Shown in pieces: positions 52,627 through 60,876 of a stretch of 64,000 bases of DNA (position 1 is the first letter of the stretch; each line of letters opens with the position of its first letter). Below the pieces are notes generated by a model that saw nothing but the letters and a program-made list of their open reading frames with translations, did no database searches and was not told the origin of the DNA. The stretch is from Nocardioides sp. IC4_145 (GTDB taxonomy: Bacteria; Actinomycetota; Actinomycetes; Propionibacteriales; Nocardioidaceae), in the NCBI RefSeq assembly GCF_011250565.1, contig NZ_JAANMS010000017.1, positions 1 through 64,000 on the forward strand, in the 5' to 3' direction. The position numbers were made by a program, and so were the translations under genes.

Positions 52627-52730
52627 TGCACCTCCTGAGCCGAAATCACAATATGTTGACGTAGGTGACCATAGCCACAGCCTGACGGGGAGACACAGGA
52701 TTGAGGGCCGGTCTACCAAGGAGTTTCTTC

Positions 52731-53051
52731 ATGTCCGTTGTCACCTTCATCTCCCACGACGGGGAGAAGCACGAGACACCACTGGAAGAGGGTGTCTCGC
52801 TGATGCAGGTCGCCGTCGACAACATGGTTCCTGGAATCGACGGGGACTGCGGCGGCGAAGCCGCCTGCGGTACGTGCCACGTGGTCGTCGAGGACGGATG
52901 GATCGACCAGGTCGGCCGTTCGGGTCCCGTGGAGGAAGAGATGCTCGCCATGAACCCCGAGCGCGAGGCGAATTCCCGGCTGTCGTGCCAGATGCGGTTG
53001 AGCGACAGCCTGGACGGCCTCGTCGTCCGGCTCCCCGAGTTCCAGCTGTGA
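52731..53051 (+). CDS. [2Fe-2S] ferredoxin, adrenodoxin type
   Basis: The 106-residue ferredoxin has cluster ligands C40, C46, C49 and C86 in CGGEAACGTC and RLSCQM, the pattern of adrenodoxin/putidaredoxin-type P450 partners. It passes electrons to the CYP153 protein encoded next. The ATG at 52731 has AAGGAG eight bases upstream. The P450 gene begins 23 bases after its stop. Confidence 0.9.
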   Translation: MSVVTFISHDGEKHETPLEEGVSLMQVAVDNMVPGIDGDCGGEAACGTCHVVVEDGWIDQVGRSGPVEEEMLAMNPEREANSRLSCQMRLSDSLDGLVVRLPEFQL

Positions 53052-53073
53052 CTGTCGAGAGGAACACCGCACC

Positions 53074-54474
53074 ATGACGACCCTGACCACCGTGACCGAC
53101 GCCATGACCGAGCGAGCTCAGTCCATCGTCCCCATGAGCATGCAGATCCGCGGGGCGCACCTGTACGACCGGGCGCGTCGCTTCGTGACCCGGACCAACG
53201 GGCAGAAGATCTTCGTCGAGAAGCCGATCCCCCCCGTGGAGCAGGTTGCCCTGGTCGACATCGACCTGAGCAACCCGTTCCTCTACCGGCAGGGCAAGTG
53301 GCAGTCGTACTTCGAGCGGGTGCGCAACGAGGCTCCCGTCCACTTCCAGGCCAACAGCCCGTTCGGTCCCTTCTGGTCGGTCACCCGCCACGCTGACATC
53401 ATCGCGGTCGACAAGGACCATGAGACGTTCTCGGCTGAGCCGTTCATCATCATCGGCGAGCCGCCGCGGTTCATGGATGTCGCCATGTTCATCGCCATGG
53501 ACCCGCCCAAGCACGACCGGCAGCGCGCCGCCGTCCAGGGCGTCGTGGCTCCGAAGAACCTGCGCGAGATGGAGAGCCTGATCCGCTCGCGGGTCCAAGA
53601 GGTGCTGGACGACCTCCCGATCGGTGAGCCCTTCAACTGGGTCGACCGCGTCTCCATCGAGCTGACTGCGCGGATGTTGGCGACACTGCTGGACTTCCCC
53701 TACGAGCAGCGCCGCAAGCTCGTCGAGTGGTCGGACCTGGCCAGCTCCATGGAGCAGGCCAACGGCGGCCCCTCGGACAACGACGAGGTGTTCCGCGGAT
53801 TCGTCGACGCAGCGCAGGGGCTGAGTGCTCTGTGGCGCGACAAGGAGGCGCGGCTGGCGGGGGGAGAAGAGCCTGGCTTCGACCTGATCACGATGCTGCA
53901 GCGCAACGAGGACACCAAGGACCTCATCGATCGTCCCATGGAGTTCCTGGGCAACCTCGTCCTGCTCATCGTGGGTGGCAACGACACGACGCGGAACTCC
54001 ATGAGCGGTGGGATCCTCGCCATGAACCGGTTCCCGGACCAGTTCGAGAAGCTCAAGGCCAACCCGGACCTCATCCCCAATGCGGTCTCGGAGATCATCC
54101 GGTGGCAGACACCTCTGGCCTACATGCGGCGGGTCGCCAAGAAGGACACGGTGCTCAACGGACAGTTCATCCGCAAGGGCGACAAGGTGGTCATGTGGTA
54201 CGCCTCGGGCAACCGTGACGAGCGAGTCTTCGACCGGCCCGACGACCTGATCATCGACCGCAGCAACGCACGCAACCACATCTCCTTCGGCTTCGGAGTC
54301 CACCGCTGCATGGGCAACCGGCTGGCGGAGATGCAGCTCAAGATCCTCTGGGAGGAGCTGCTGCCGCGCTTCGAGAAGATCGAGGTCGTCGAAGAGCCTG
54401 AGTACGTCCAGTCCAACTTCGTGCGCGGCATCAGCAGGCTGATGGTCACCCTGACGCCGAAGACCCAGGCGTGA
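53074..54474 (+). CDS. CYP153-family cytochrome P450 (alkane/fatty acid terminal hydroxylase)
   Basis: The 466-residue P450 matches CYP153: SPFGPFWSVTRHADIIAVD, FIAMDPPKHDRQR, ML(A)TLLDFP and the heme loop FGFGVHRCMGNRLAEMQ with axial C412. The I-helix is LLIVGGNDTTRNS. CYP153 enzymes hydroxylate terminal carbons of alkanes, fatty acids or related chains. The gene lies between its ferredoxin and the overlapping ferredoxin reductase. The substrate range is inferred from family only. Confidence 0.9.
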   Translation: MTTLTTVTDAMTERAQSIVPMSMQIRGAHLYDRARRFVTRTNGQKIFVEKPIPPVEQVALVDIDLSNPFLYRQGKWQSYFERVRNEAPVHFQANSPFGPFWSVTRHADIIAVDKDHETFSAEPFIIIGEPPRFMDVAMFIAMDPPKHDRQRAAVQGVVAPKNLREMESLIRSRVQEVLDDLPIGEPFNWVDRVSIELTARMLATLLDFPYEQRRKLVEWSDLASSMEQANGGPSDNDEVFRGFVDAAQGLSALWRDKEARLAGGEEPGFDLITMLQRNEDTKDLIDRPMEFLGNLVLLIVGGNDTTRNSMSGGILAMNRFPDQFEKLKANPDLIPNAVSEIIRWQTPLAYMRRVAKKDTVLNGQFIRKGDKVVMWYASGNRDERVFDRPDDLIIDRSNARNHISFGFGVHRCMGNRLAEMQLKILWEELLPRFEKIEVVEEPEYVQSNFVRGISRLMVTLTPKTQA

Positions 54475-55673
54475 CCGAGGGGAGGGCGCTGGTCGTCGGC
54501 GCCAGCCACGCCGGTGTCCAGGTGGCGGCCGGCCTGCGGCAGCAGGGCTGGTCAGGAGAGGTCGTCGTGGTCGGCGACGAGCCAGCGCTGCCCTATCACC
54601 GTCCTCCCCTCTCCAAGGCCTACCTCGCCGGCACGAGCAGCCTGCAAGACCTCGCTCTGCGCAAGGCGGAGTTCTACGCCAAGCACGACATCCGCCTGGT
54701 GCAGTCGACGGTCACGCAGGTCGATCGTGCCGCGCAGGAGGTGGGGCTGAACGACGGCACCACGATGGGCTACACCCATCTCGCCCTGTGCACGGGTGGC
54801 CGGGTGCGCACCCTGGACGTGTCCGGTATCGACATGCCCGGGGTGTTCTACCTTCGGACCTTCGCAGACGTCGAGTCGATCCGGGCCTCGGCGGCTTCCG
54901 GCAGCCACGCCGTCATCGTGGGCGGCGGGTACGTCGGCTTGGAGACAGCCGCGTCCCTGCGCGCTCTCGGCCTGGACGTGACAGTCCTGGAGGCCGCCGA
55001 GCGCGTGCTGGAGCGGGTCACAGCACCCGAGGTCTCGGCGTTCTACGAGCGGGTCCACCGCGACGCCGGCGTCGTGATCCGGACGGGCGCCCAGGTCAGC
55101 GCCATGGCCGGCGACGAACGCGTGCGTGAGGTGGTCCTGCGGGGTGGTGAGCGGATCCCGGCCGATCTCGTCGTCGTCGGAGTGGGCTTGGTTCCCAACA
55201 CCGAGCTGGCAGCCGAGGCTGGCCTGCACGTCGAGAACGGGATCGTGATCGACGACCTGGCTCGCACCAGCGACCCCCGCATCGTCGCAGCCGGCGACTG
55301 TGCCAGCCACCGGATGGCTCGCTACGACCGCCTCGTGAGGTTGGAGTCCGTGCCCAGCGCCGGGGAGCAGGCGAAGACGGCCGCCGCGACACTGTGCGGC
55401 AAGGAGAGGCCGATCGCAGCGCTGCCTTGGTTCTGGTCCGACCAGTACGACCTCAAGCTGCAGATCGCGGGGTTGAATGTCGGCTACGACGAGCTCGTGG
55501 TGAGGGGCGACCCCTCTCGAGATCGCGACTTCACCTGCTACTACCTCCAGCAGGGACGGCTGCTGGCCGCGGACTGCGTGAACCGACCGCGGGACTTCCT
55601 GAAGGCCAAGCTGCTGATCAGTCAGGGCGAGAGAGTCGATCGAGCAGAGCTCGAGGCCGCCGTCGCTTCCTGA
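54471..55673 (+). CDS. NAD(P)H-dependent ferredoxin reductase (FAD)
   Basis: The 400-residue FAD protein has an N-terminal FAD motif LVVGASHAGVQVAAGLRQQG, a second NAD motif VIVGGGYVGLETAASLRALG and the C-terminal GDCASHRMARYDR. It matches putidaredoxin-reductase-like enzymes that feed ferredoxins of P450 systems. The GTG at 54471 overlaps the CYP153 stop, so the three-part electron chain is co-translated. This reductase could also serve the P450 at 50206. Confidence 0.9.
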   Translation: MTEGRALVVGASHAGVQVAAGLRQQGWSGEVVVVGDEPALPYHRPPLSKAYLAGTSSLQDLALRKAEFYAKHDIRLVQSTVTQVDRAAQEVGLNDGTTMGYTHLALCTGGRVRTLDVSGIDMPGVFYLRTFADVESIRASAASGSHAVIVGGGYVGLETAASLRALGLDVTVLEAAERVLERVTAPEVSAFYERVHRDAGVVIRTGAQVSAMAGDERVREVVLRGGERIPADLVVVGVGLVPNTELAAEAGLHVENGIVIDDLARTSDPRIVAAGDCASHRMARYDRLVRLESVPSAGEQAKTAAATLCGKERPIAALPWFWSDQYDLKLQIAGLNVGYDELVVRGDPSRDRDFTCYYLQQGRLLAADCVNRPRDFLKAKLLISQGERVDRAELEAAVAS

Positions 55674-55777
55674 GGGCCGGCATCGTCGTGGGCCCTGCCC
55701 GTCCCGCTGGCTTGCCGCCGCGTCCCGGCCTCTGGTGTCTACGATCACCGAGGTGCGGCCGACCTTGACTCTGCGGC

Positions 55778-56127
55778 GTGGATCGACGCACCAGGACCGA
55801 CGTGGACTGGCTGGCAGTGGCGGTCTGCAAAGCGGCCCTGGTGGTGCTGCGACGCCTGACTGGCGCGGGTCATAGGGCATTCCCGGGGTCGGTGGCGTCG
55901 TGCTGGCTGCCAACCACGTCTCGCACCTTGACCCGTTGCTGGTCGCGGAGATGGTGCTGGCCGAGGTGGCGGGTGCCACGGTTTCGGCCAAGGACAGCCT
56001 CTTCAACAAGCCGGTCGTGGGCAGGTGGTTCCGTGCCGCGGGGCACGTCGAGGTCGACCGCGCCGCCGGCCGCGCCGGGTGCGGCGAGGCGGTGAGCGCG
56101 GCGCGCAACGGGAGACTCCTCCAGTGA
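55778..56127 (+). pseudogene. Frameshifted PlsC-like acyltransferase remnant
   Basis: Two frames together resemble a lysophospholipid acyltransferase. Frame one starts MDRRTRTDVDWLAVAV and continues to GHRAFPG. Frame two carries the catalytic NHVSHLDP motif (NHx4D) and FNKPVVGRWFRAAGHVEVDR. A frameshift near 55870 and a stop soon after RNGRLLQ break it at both places. The second half is also truncated. It is probably a dead gene unless the break is a sequencing error. Confidence 0.65.
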
Positions 56128-56136
56128 GATGGGCGT

Positions 56137-56808
56137 TCACGACCGGAAGCGGGGATCCTGGGGGCGCGGGGTGTCGGAGCCGCGCACCATGGCGGAACCG
56201 TAGGTCTCCAGCAGCGTTGCCATGAGGCCGTCGAACGGCAGGTCCACGAACATGCCCCGTTCGCGGACGTACTCCATGTGACGTCGGCCGGCGCCGTCGG
56301 CTGCATGGAGCAACGCGTCCTGCGACCCGTCGAACTCCAACGGGGGTACTCCGAAGCGACGGCACAGCTCGGAGTTGAAGGCCGGCGACCCCTTGCGCCA
56401 CTGGCCGTCGACGTACACCGCGCTCCACCCGTGGAACACGAACAGATCCGTGCCCATCAGCTCCAGCAGCGCGGCGCTGTTGAGGTGGTTGCGCACGTCG
56501 GAGAATCCGAGCACTGCCGGGATCCCCGCAGCGCGCAGACTCGCGGTGAGCAGTACCGCCTTGGGCACGCACCACGTGGGGCCACCGTCGAGGATCGCGC
56601 TGGCCTGGTAGTCAGGGGGTTCGGTGGTGACGCTGTAGGGGTCGTAGCGGAGCCGGTCCCGGACCGCGGTGAACAGCAGTCCCGTCCGTTCTCGAGGATC
56701 CCGGATGCCACCCACGACGGACTCGGTGAAGTCCCGGACGTCAGGGTGGTCGCTGTCGACGAACCGGCTCGGGGCCAGGGCCTGCCGAGGATCGAGCTTG
56801 CCCCTCAT
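56137..56808 (-). CDS. Transglutaminase-like protein
   Basis: The 223-residue protein has the transglutaminase-core triad: Cys in GPTWCVPKAVLLTASLRAAG, His in FVFHGWSAVYVDGQW and a downstream acidic region in GSPAFNSELC. Relatives are papain-fold peptidases or amide-forming enzymes. The ATG at 56808 overlaps the BtrH-like stop by one base (TGATG), so the two are coupled. The substrate is unknown. Confidence 0.75.
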   Translation of the reverse strand: MRGKLDPRQALAPSRFVDSDHPDVRDFTESVVGGIRDPRERTGLLFTAVRDRLRYDPYSVTTEPPDYQASAILDGGPTWCVPKAVLLTASLRAAGIPAVLGFSDVRNHLNSAALLELMGTDLFVFHGWSAVYVDGQWRKGSPAFNSELCRRFGVPPLEFDGSQDALLHAADGAGRRHMEYVRERGMFVDLPFDGLMATLLETYGSAMVRGSDTPRPQDPRFRS

Positions 56809-57884
56809 CAGGTGGCGGTCCCGAGGTTCTGGCGCGCCCCCGCGATCTCGAGGGCGGTGACGAGGTCCCGCTCGAGCGAGGGGAGTACGGCGGCCGAGCG
56901 AGCTGCCTGCTCCACGCGCTCTCGTGCTGGGCCGTCCTGACGGGCCAGCGACGCGATGAGGGACCATGTTTCCGCGCACAGGTGCGCAGCGGCGGCGACC
57001 TCGCTCGCCCGCGCGTCCCCGGTCAGGCGCGCGATGTCGGCGGCGCCGCTGGAGAGCAGTCGGCGGAACAGCCCGCCGCCGGTGCCGGCCTTCTCGACGA
57101 AGGCGCTGAGTCCTTGGAGGACCAGGTCCAGGATGTCGTCGGGGAAGACCTCTGGCCATCGAGCGAGGTCCTCGGCGAAGAGGTCGACGGCGGCCAGTCC
57201 GGTGGCCCCGACCGCCGCATCCCTTCCGGTGACGATAGAGCTGCCGGTGGAGCTAGTCATCGCAGCCGCCGCCTGGGCGAACGCCGCCTGCGCGATCTCT
57301 GACAGGTCGGGCAGCCGGTCGGGCCAGGCGATGTCGAAGTAGGTGTGACGCGTCGGGACCGGGAACCCCTGCGAGGACCGGGCTCGGGCCAGTGCCGGGT
57401 AGGGCACGAGCTGCACCTCTTCCCGGTCGTTGTCGACGACGTGCGCGACCTGCTGCTCGTCGTCATAACCGATGACGACGATGTCGTGGCGACTCATCTG
57501 CAGGCGTACGCGGAGGTAGGGAAGTTCCGCGATGTCGGCCCACACCAAGGCGGGACGGCCCTCGCGCACGGCGTCGCGCACCCACGCCCAGCCCTCCTGT
57601 GGGTCGTCCGTCGCATGCACGGAGACCTCGGCGCCCAGTCGCGTCGGGAGGTCCGTCTCCAGGTCGCCTCCCCGCCCGACGAGGTATACCGGTGGCATGA
57701 GTGCCGCGTCCCTGACGTAGGAGAGATCCAAGGCGCCGCTCAGGGCAAAGACAAGGCCTTCGTCAGGGGGGCCCTCCCAACCGAGTCCGGCCCACTCCAG
57801 GAGGTCCCGCATGGCTCCGGAGCCGCAGTGGCCGCCGCGTCGGTGCGGGTACTCGACCACTTCGGTGTCGCTCGAGTTGACCAT
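56808..57884 (-). CDS. BtrH-like N-terminal domain / DUF4872 protein
   Basis: The 358-residue protein has a BtrH_N-type N-terminus: HRRGGHCGSGAMRDLLEWAG, then VFALSGALDLSYVRDAALM. A DUF4872-like middle (LPYLRVRLQMSRHDIVVIGY) and a helical C-terminal part (about 200-358) follow. BtrH transfers an acyl chain from an ACP in butirosin biosynthesis, and other members have unknown substrates. The ATG at 57884 has AGAAGGAAG upstream. Together with the transglutaminase-like gene it may form a two-enzyme acyl/amide transfer module. Confidence 0.7.
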   Translation of the reverse strand: MVNSSDTEVVEYPHRRGGHCGSGAMRDLLEWAGLGWEGPPDEGLVFALSGALDLSYVRDAALMPPVYLVGRGGDLETDLPTRLGAEVSVHATDDPQEGWAWVRDAVREGRPALVWADIAELPYLRVRLQMSRHDIVVIGYDDEQQVAHVVDNDREEVQLVPYPALARARSSQGFPVPTRHTYFDIAWPDRLPDLSEIAQAAFAQAAAAMTSSTGSSIVTGRDAAVGATGLAAVDLFAEDLARWPEVFPDDILDLVLQGLSAFVEKAGTGGGLFRRLLSSGAADIARLTGDARASEVAAAAHLCAETWSLIASLARQDGPARERVEQAARSAAVLPSLERDLVTALEIAGARQNLGTAT

Positions 57885-57971
57885 GAGGCTTCCTTCTGGA
57901 GACAACTAGTGGCTTTTGTTCCAACCTAAGGCACCGCCCTGAGAATGTCATCACGCGGCCCAGTTGACGCG

Positions 57972-57987
57972 TGTCCGCAGTCGGACA
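57972..57987. promoter_or_regulatory. Palindrome TGTCCGCAGTCGGACA, TetR operator candidate
   Basis: Perfect six-base arms (TGTCCG and CGGACA) flank CAGT. It lies 20 bases before the TetR ATG and in the divergent region shared with the BtrH-like gene. Confidence 0.6.
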
Positions 57988-57994
57988 TTGTCGA

Positions 57995-58000
57995 TACTCT
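57995..58000 (+). promoter_or_regulatory. -10 box TACTCT of a probable leaderless promoter
   Basis: TACTCT ends seven bases before the ATG at 58008. There is no ribosome binding site between. Confidence 0.45.
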
Positions 58001-58007
58001 GTCCACC

Positions 58008-58634
58008 ATGTCGTCCCCCTCCATGCGAGAACGCTATCGCGAGCACGTTCGTGCAGCGGTGCTGGAGACTGCCCATGACCTGATCGCTGAGCGGGGCTGG
58101 GAGCGGGTGCGCATGGGCGAGATCGCCGAGGCGGTCGGCGTCTCGCGCGCACTGCTGTACAAGGAGTTCGGCGACAAGCCCGGTTTGGGGGAAGCCGTCG
58201 TCCTGAGGGAGGCGGCGCGCTTCATCGAGGGCATCGAGAACGTGCTCGCGCATCACGGCTCCGACGCTTCAAGCGGCCTCGCGGCGTCGGTGGGCTTCGT
58301 GCTGGAGGAGGCCGAGAACAGTCCCTTGCTTAGAGCGGTCCTGATCTCCAACCGCGATTCCCCACCACCCGCCACGGGCATCCTCCCCCTCCTCACCACG
58401 TCTGCGCAGCTGTTGGAGCTCGCGTCCGGCTCCCTGGCCCGGTGGCTCACCTCCCACGTGGCCGGTTTGCGGGCGGATGAGGTGTCCGACGCCGCCGAAG
58501 CCCTGGTGCGGCTCACCGTGAGCCACCTCGCCCTACCGACCAGGTCCCGGGCGGACACCGCCCGGAAGATCACTGAGGTGGGACTCAGGTGCCTCGGGCT
58601 TCCCATCACGCCGAAGCAGGGAATCGCGACGTGA
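58008..58634 (+). CDS. TetR family regulator
   Basis: The 208-residue regulator starts MSSPSMRERYREHVRAAVLE and has a helix-turn-helix in VRMGEIAEAVGVSRALLYKE followed by FGDKPGLGEAV. The ligand domain is helical. The ATG at 58008 is preferred because the longer start lies upstream of the promoter palindrome. It is divergent from the BtrH-like/transglutaminase pair, which it probably controls. Confidence 0.8.
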   Translation: MSSPSMRERYREHVRAAVLETAHDLIAERGWERVRMGEIAEAVGVSRALLYKEFGDKPGLGEAVVLREAARFIEGIENVLAHHGSDASSGLAASVGFVLEEAENSPLLRAVLISNRDSPPPATGILPLLTTSAQLLELASGSLARWLTSHVAGLRADEVSDAAEALVRLTVSHLALPTRSRADTARKITEVGLRCLGLPITPKQGIAT

Positions 58635-58971
58635 CGGTTGCTCAGGTTGCGGGATCGCCGGCGACCCCGAGGACCAGTAGTTGGTCAATGGCACGGTCGC
58701 GCCCAGGGGTGGCCCGGGGACTCGCTGCTGCCGCGGTTTCGCCGAGTGCGCGGCTGAGGCTGTTCTCCGGTGGTGCGGTGGCCCGCCAGCAGTCCCTCGG
58801 GGATCAGCTCTGCAAGTGAATCGCCTGGGTCTGGTAGAGGTTCTGGGGTGCCCCTCGGATCTGTCGTGATTGAGAGCCATGGCAGCGCCCAGGCGCACCA
58901 CGACAAGCCTCGGGAAGCGCGCTACCGGGATGGCGGTCGATGCGCGGATGAGCCCGGTTATCAGGCTCTTA
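58635..58971. other. 337-base stretch without recognisable gene, left of ISL3
   Basis: Several small frames exist but none looks real. The stretch may hold degraded mobile DNA and, at its right edge (about 58963-58971), the end of the ISL3 element. No tRNA or repeat is seen. Confidence 0.5.
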
Positions 58972-60263
58972 TTACCTGAGGTGGGGGCTGGCGAGTCCGC
59001 CCCCGATCAGCAGCATCCGAAGGCGGTAGCTCTCGCGGTTGCGGAACCCGCGGGCGACGCGGTGGAGCTCGATGAGGCCGTTCATGGCTTCGGTGCCGCC
59101 GTTGTTCGAGCGGGCGGTGTCGAAGTAGGCCAGGAACGCCTGCCGCCAGCGCTTCAACGTGCGGCCCAGGCGGGCGATCTCGGGGATCGGGCAGGACGCG
59201 AACGTGGCGAGGACCTTCTCGGCGATCTTGCGGCCCTCGGCGGTGTTGGGGTGGCGGTAGGCCGAGCGGAGCTGCTGGGCGCACGACGCAACGTAGACGA
59301 CCAGGTGCTCCTCGAGGCGGGCGGCGATCGCGTTCTCGAACCTGGTCCATTGCTTGTCGGTGAGCTTCTCCGCACCGGCGCGTAGGAGCTTCTGGATGCC
59401 GTAGAGCGGGTCGCCCTTGCGGCCACGGTGGCCGAGGGTCTCCTGCTGGATCCGGCGGCGGCACTCATCGACCGCGGCGGTGCCGAGCTTGACGACATGG
59501 AAGGCGTCGAGGACTGCGACGGCGTCCTCGAGCTGGTCATCGATCGCGCTCTTGTAGCCCTGGAACGGGTCCAGGGCCGCGATCTTCACACCGGCGCGGA
59601 ACCCCTGACCGCGCTCAGCGAGCCAGTCGGCGTAAGCCTTCCCGGATCGTCCCGGGACGAGGCGAGGAGCCGGGCGCGGACGCGTCCGTGCTGGTCACGG
59701 CTCAGGTCGACCATCCCGGTCAGCTCCTTCGGCCCACGTCCACCCTGGTCGACGGGCTTGGTCGAGACGTGGTGCCAGATGTGCTCATCGACGCCCAAGA
59801 CCTCGACGTTGTCGAACCTGGTCGGGTCGGCGGCCATCTGTTCGAGCAGGGGCTTGATCGAGCGCCACACCGTGCGCCACGAGGTGCCCAACTGGCGGGC
59901 GAGAACAGCCACCGAGGCGTGCTCGCGACGGATCTGAGCGATCGGCCACCAGCACGCCCGCACCGTGAGCAGCGCCCGCGGCCGGGCCAACCCGTCGTGC
60001 TGCTCGCTCCACCCGCCGGCCCTGCACTTCGGCTCAACGCAGCGCCAGGTCCGCTTGCGCCACACAAGTCGCACCGGGCGGCCGAAGGAGGGCACGTCGA
60101 CCAGGCGGACCTCGCGCCGGCCATGGCTCGCGGCGATCACACCGCACGCGTGGCAGCCCGCCGGTGCGGGGTCGGACTCGACCACCACGCGTAGATGACG
60201 CAGCTGCTCGGTGACCTCGATGACGTGGAACCCCTCCAGGCCCACGAGGAGATCGCAGCGCTG
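58972..60263 (-). pseudogene. ISL3-family transposase, frameshifted and N-terminally truncated
   Basis: Two frames encode one transposase: 60263-59586 (VGLEGFHVIEVTEQLRHLRV, zinc-finger-like CHACG and WRCVEPKC, and VDEHIW) and about 59680-58972 (DWLAERGQGFRAG, KIAALDPFQGYKSAIDD, ending SPHLR). One base is missing near 59662: GAGGCGAGG instead of GAGGTCGAGG would restore the LLDLVPGRSGKAY pattern. The N-terminal start is also missing, because an IS3-type end begins at about 60262. The element is probably dead. Confidence 0.8.
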
Positions 60264-60539
60264 TGAAGTGCCCCCGGTTCCCCGGACTACTGGGGTTGGG
60301 TGGATCTGATCATGCAGCGGTCTCGCTTGGGGGTCCAGCAGGCGTCCTCAATGCGTGCTGGGTCTCGTAGTCGGCGGGGCTGAGGTAGCCGAGCGTCGAG
60401 TGACGCCGGCGCGGGTTGTAGAAGCCGTGACGAAGCTGAAGATCGCGTTCGCCAGGACTTCACGGGTCGGCCAGGTCGAGCGGTCGAGCAGCTCGGTCTG
60501 CAGGGTCGCGAAGAAGCTCTCGGCCACGGAGTTGTCGAA
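60262..60539 (-). mobile_element. IS3-family element, one end plus C-terminal part of transposase (frameshifted)
   Basis: TGAAGTGCCCCC near 60264 looks like an IS3-type terminal repeat. The minus-strand frame from 60539 encodes FDNSVAESFFATLQTELLDR, an IS3-family OrfB signature. After a one-base frameshift near 60425 it continues FYNPRRRHSTLGYLSPADYE and ends at 60310. It is cut at 60539 by the Tn554-like element. The other half resumes at 63983 with GTIGDS. Confidence 0.75.
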
Positions 60540-60542
60540 ACA

Positions 60543-60562
60543 TTATCCGGCTAATCGGCCTG
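60543..60562. repeat. Left terminal inverted repeat of the Tn554-like element
   Basis: TTATCCGGCTAATCGGCCTG matches the reverse complement of 63960-63979 at 17 of 20 bases. An extra inverted copy, ATTGGCCGGTTAA, lies just inside at 60573-60585. Confidence 0.7.
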
Positions 60563-60591
60563 CTGCTGGGCCATTGGCCGGTTAAACAGCG

Positions 60592-60876
60592 TCAGCTGCG
60601 GAGTCTGCGGAGTTGTTCTTCGTGGCTGCGGACTCGTTCGGCGAGGCTGCTTACTGCCGTGCGTAGTGTGGCGATCTCGTCGGTGATCGCGGTCATCGGT
60701 CCGTCGGGGCGGTGCTGGTGGTGTTCGACGAGGGCGCGTAGCGCGGTGTTGCGGTAGAGCGTGGAACGGCTGAGCCCGGTGGCCGTGGCGATGGCGGTGA
60801 AGGTGACCGGTCGGCCATCGCGGACCAGGTCGGTGCAGGCGCGCTCGACCGCGTTCAGCGTGTGGCTGGTGTTCAT
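60592..60876 (-). CDS. tnpC: TnpC-like small DNA-binding protein (DUF6262 type)
   Basis: The 94-residue protein has a helix-turn-helix (VTFTAIATATGLSRSTLYR) and a C-terminal coiled coil with ITDEIATLRTAVSSLAERVR. In Tn554 the small TnpC influences orientation and frequency of transposition. The ATG at 60876 overlaps the tnpB stop (ATGA). It sits at the element's left end. Confidence 0.75.
   Translation of the reverse strand: MNTSHTLNAVERACTDLVRDGRPVTFTAIATATGLSRSTLYRNTALRALVEHHQHRPDGPMTAITDEIATLRTAVSSLAERVRSHEEQLRRLRS

Noticed and set aside
58635..58971. Small frames left of the ISL3 element as genes
   Set aside because: They have no recognisable domain, poor starts and overlapping alternatives on both strands.
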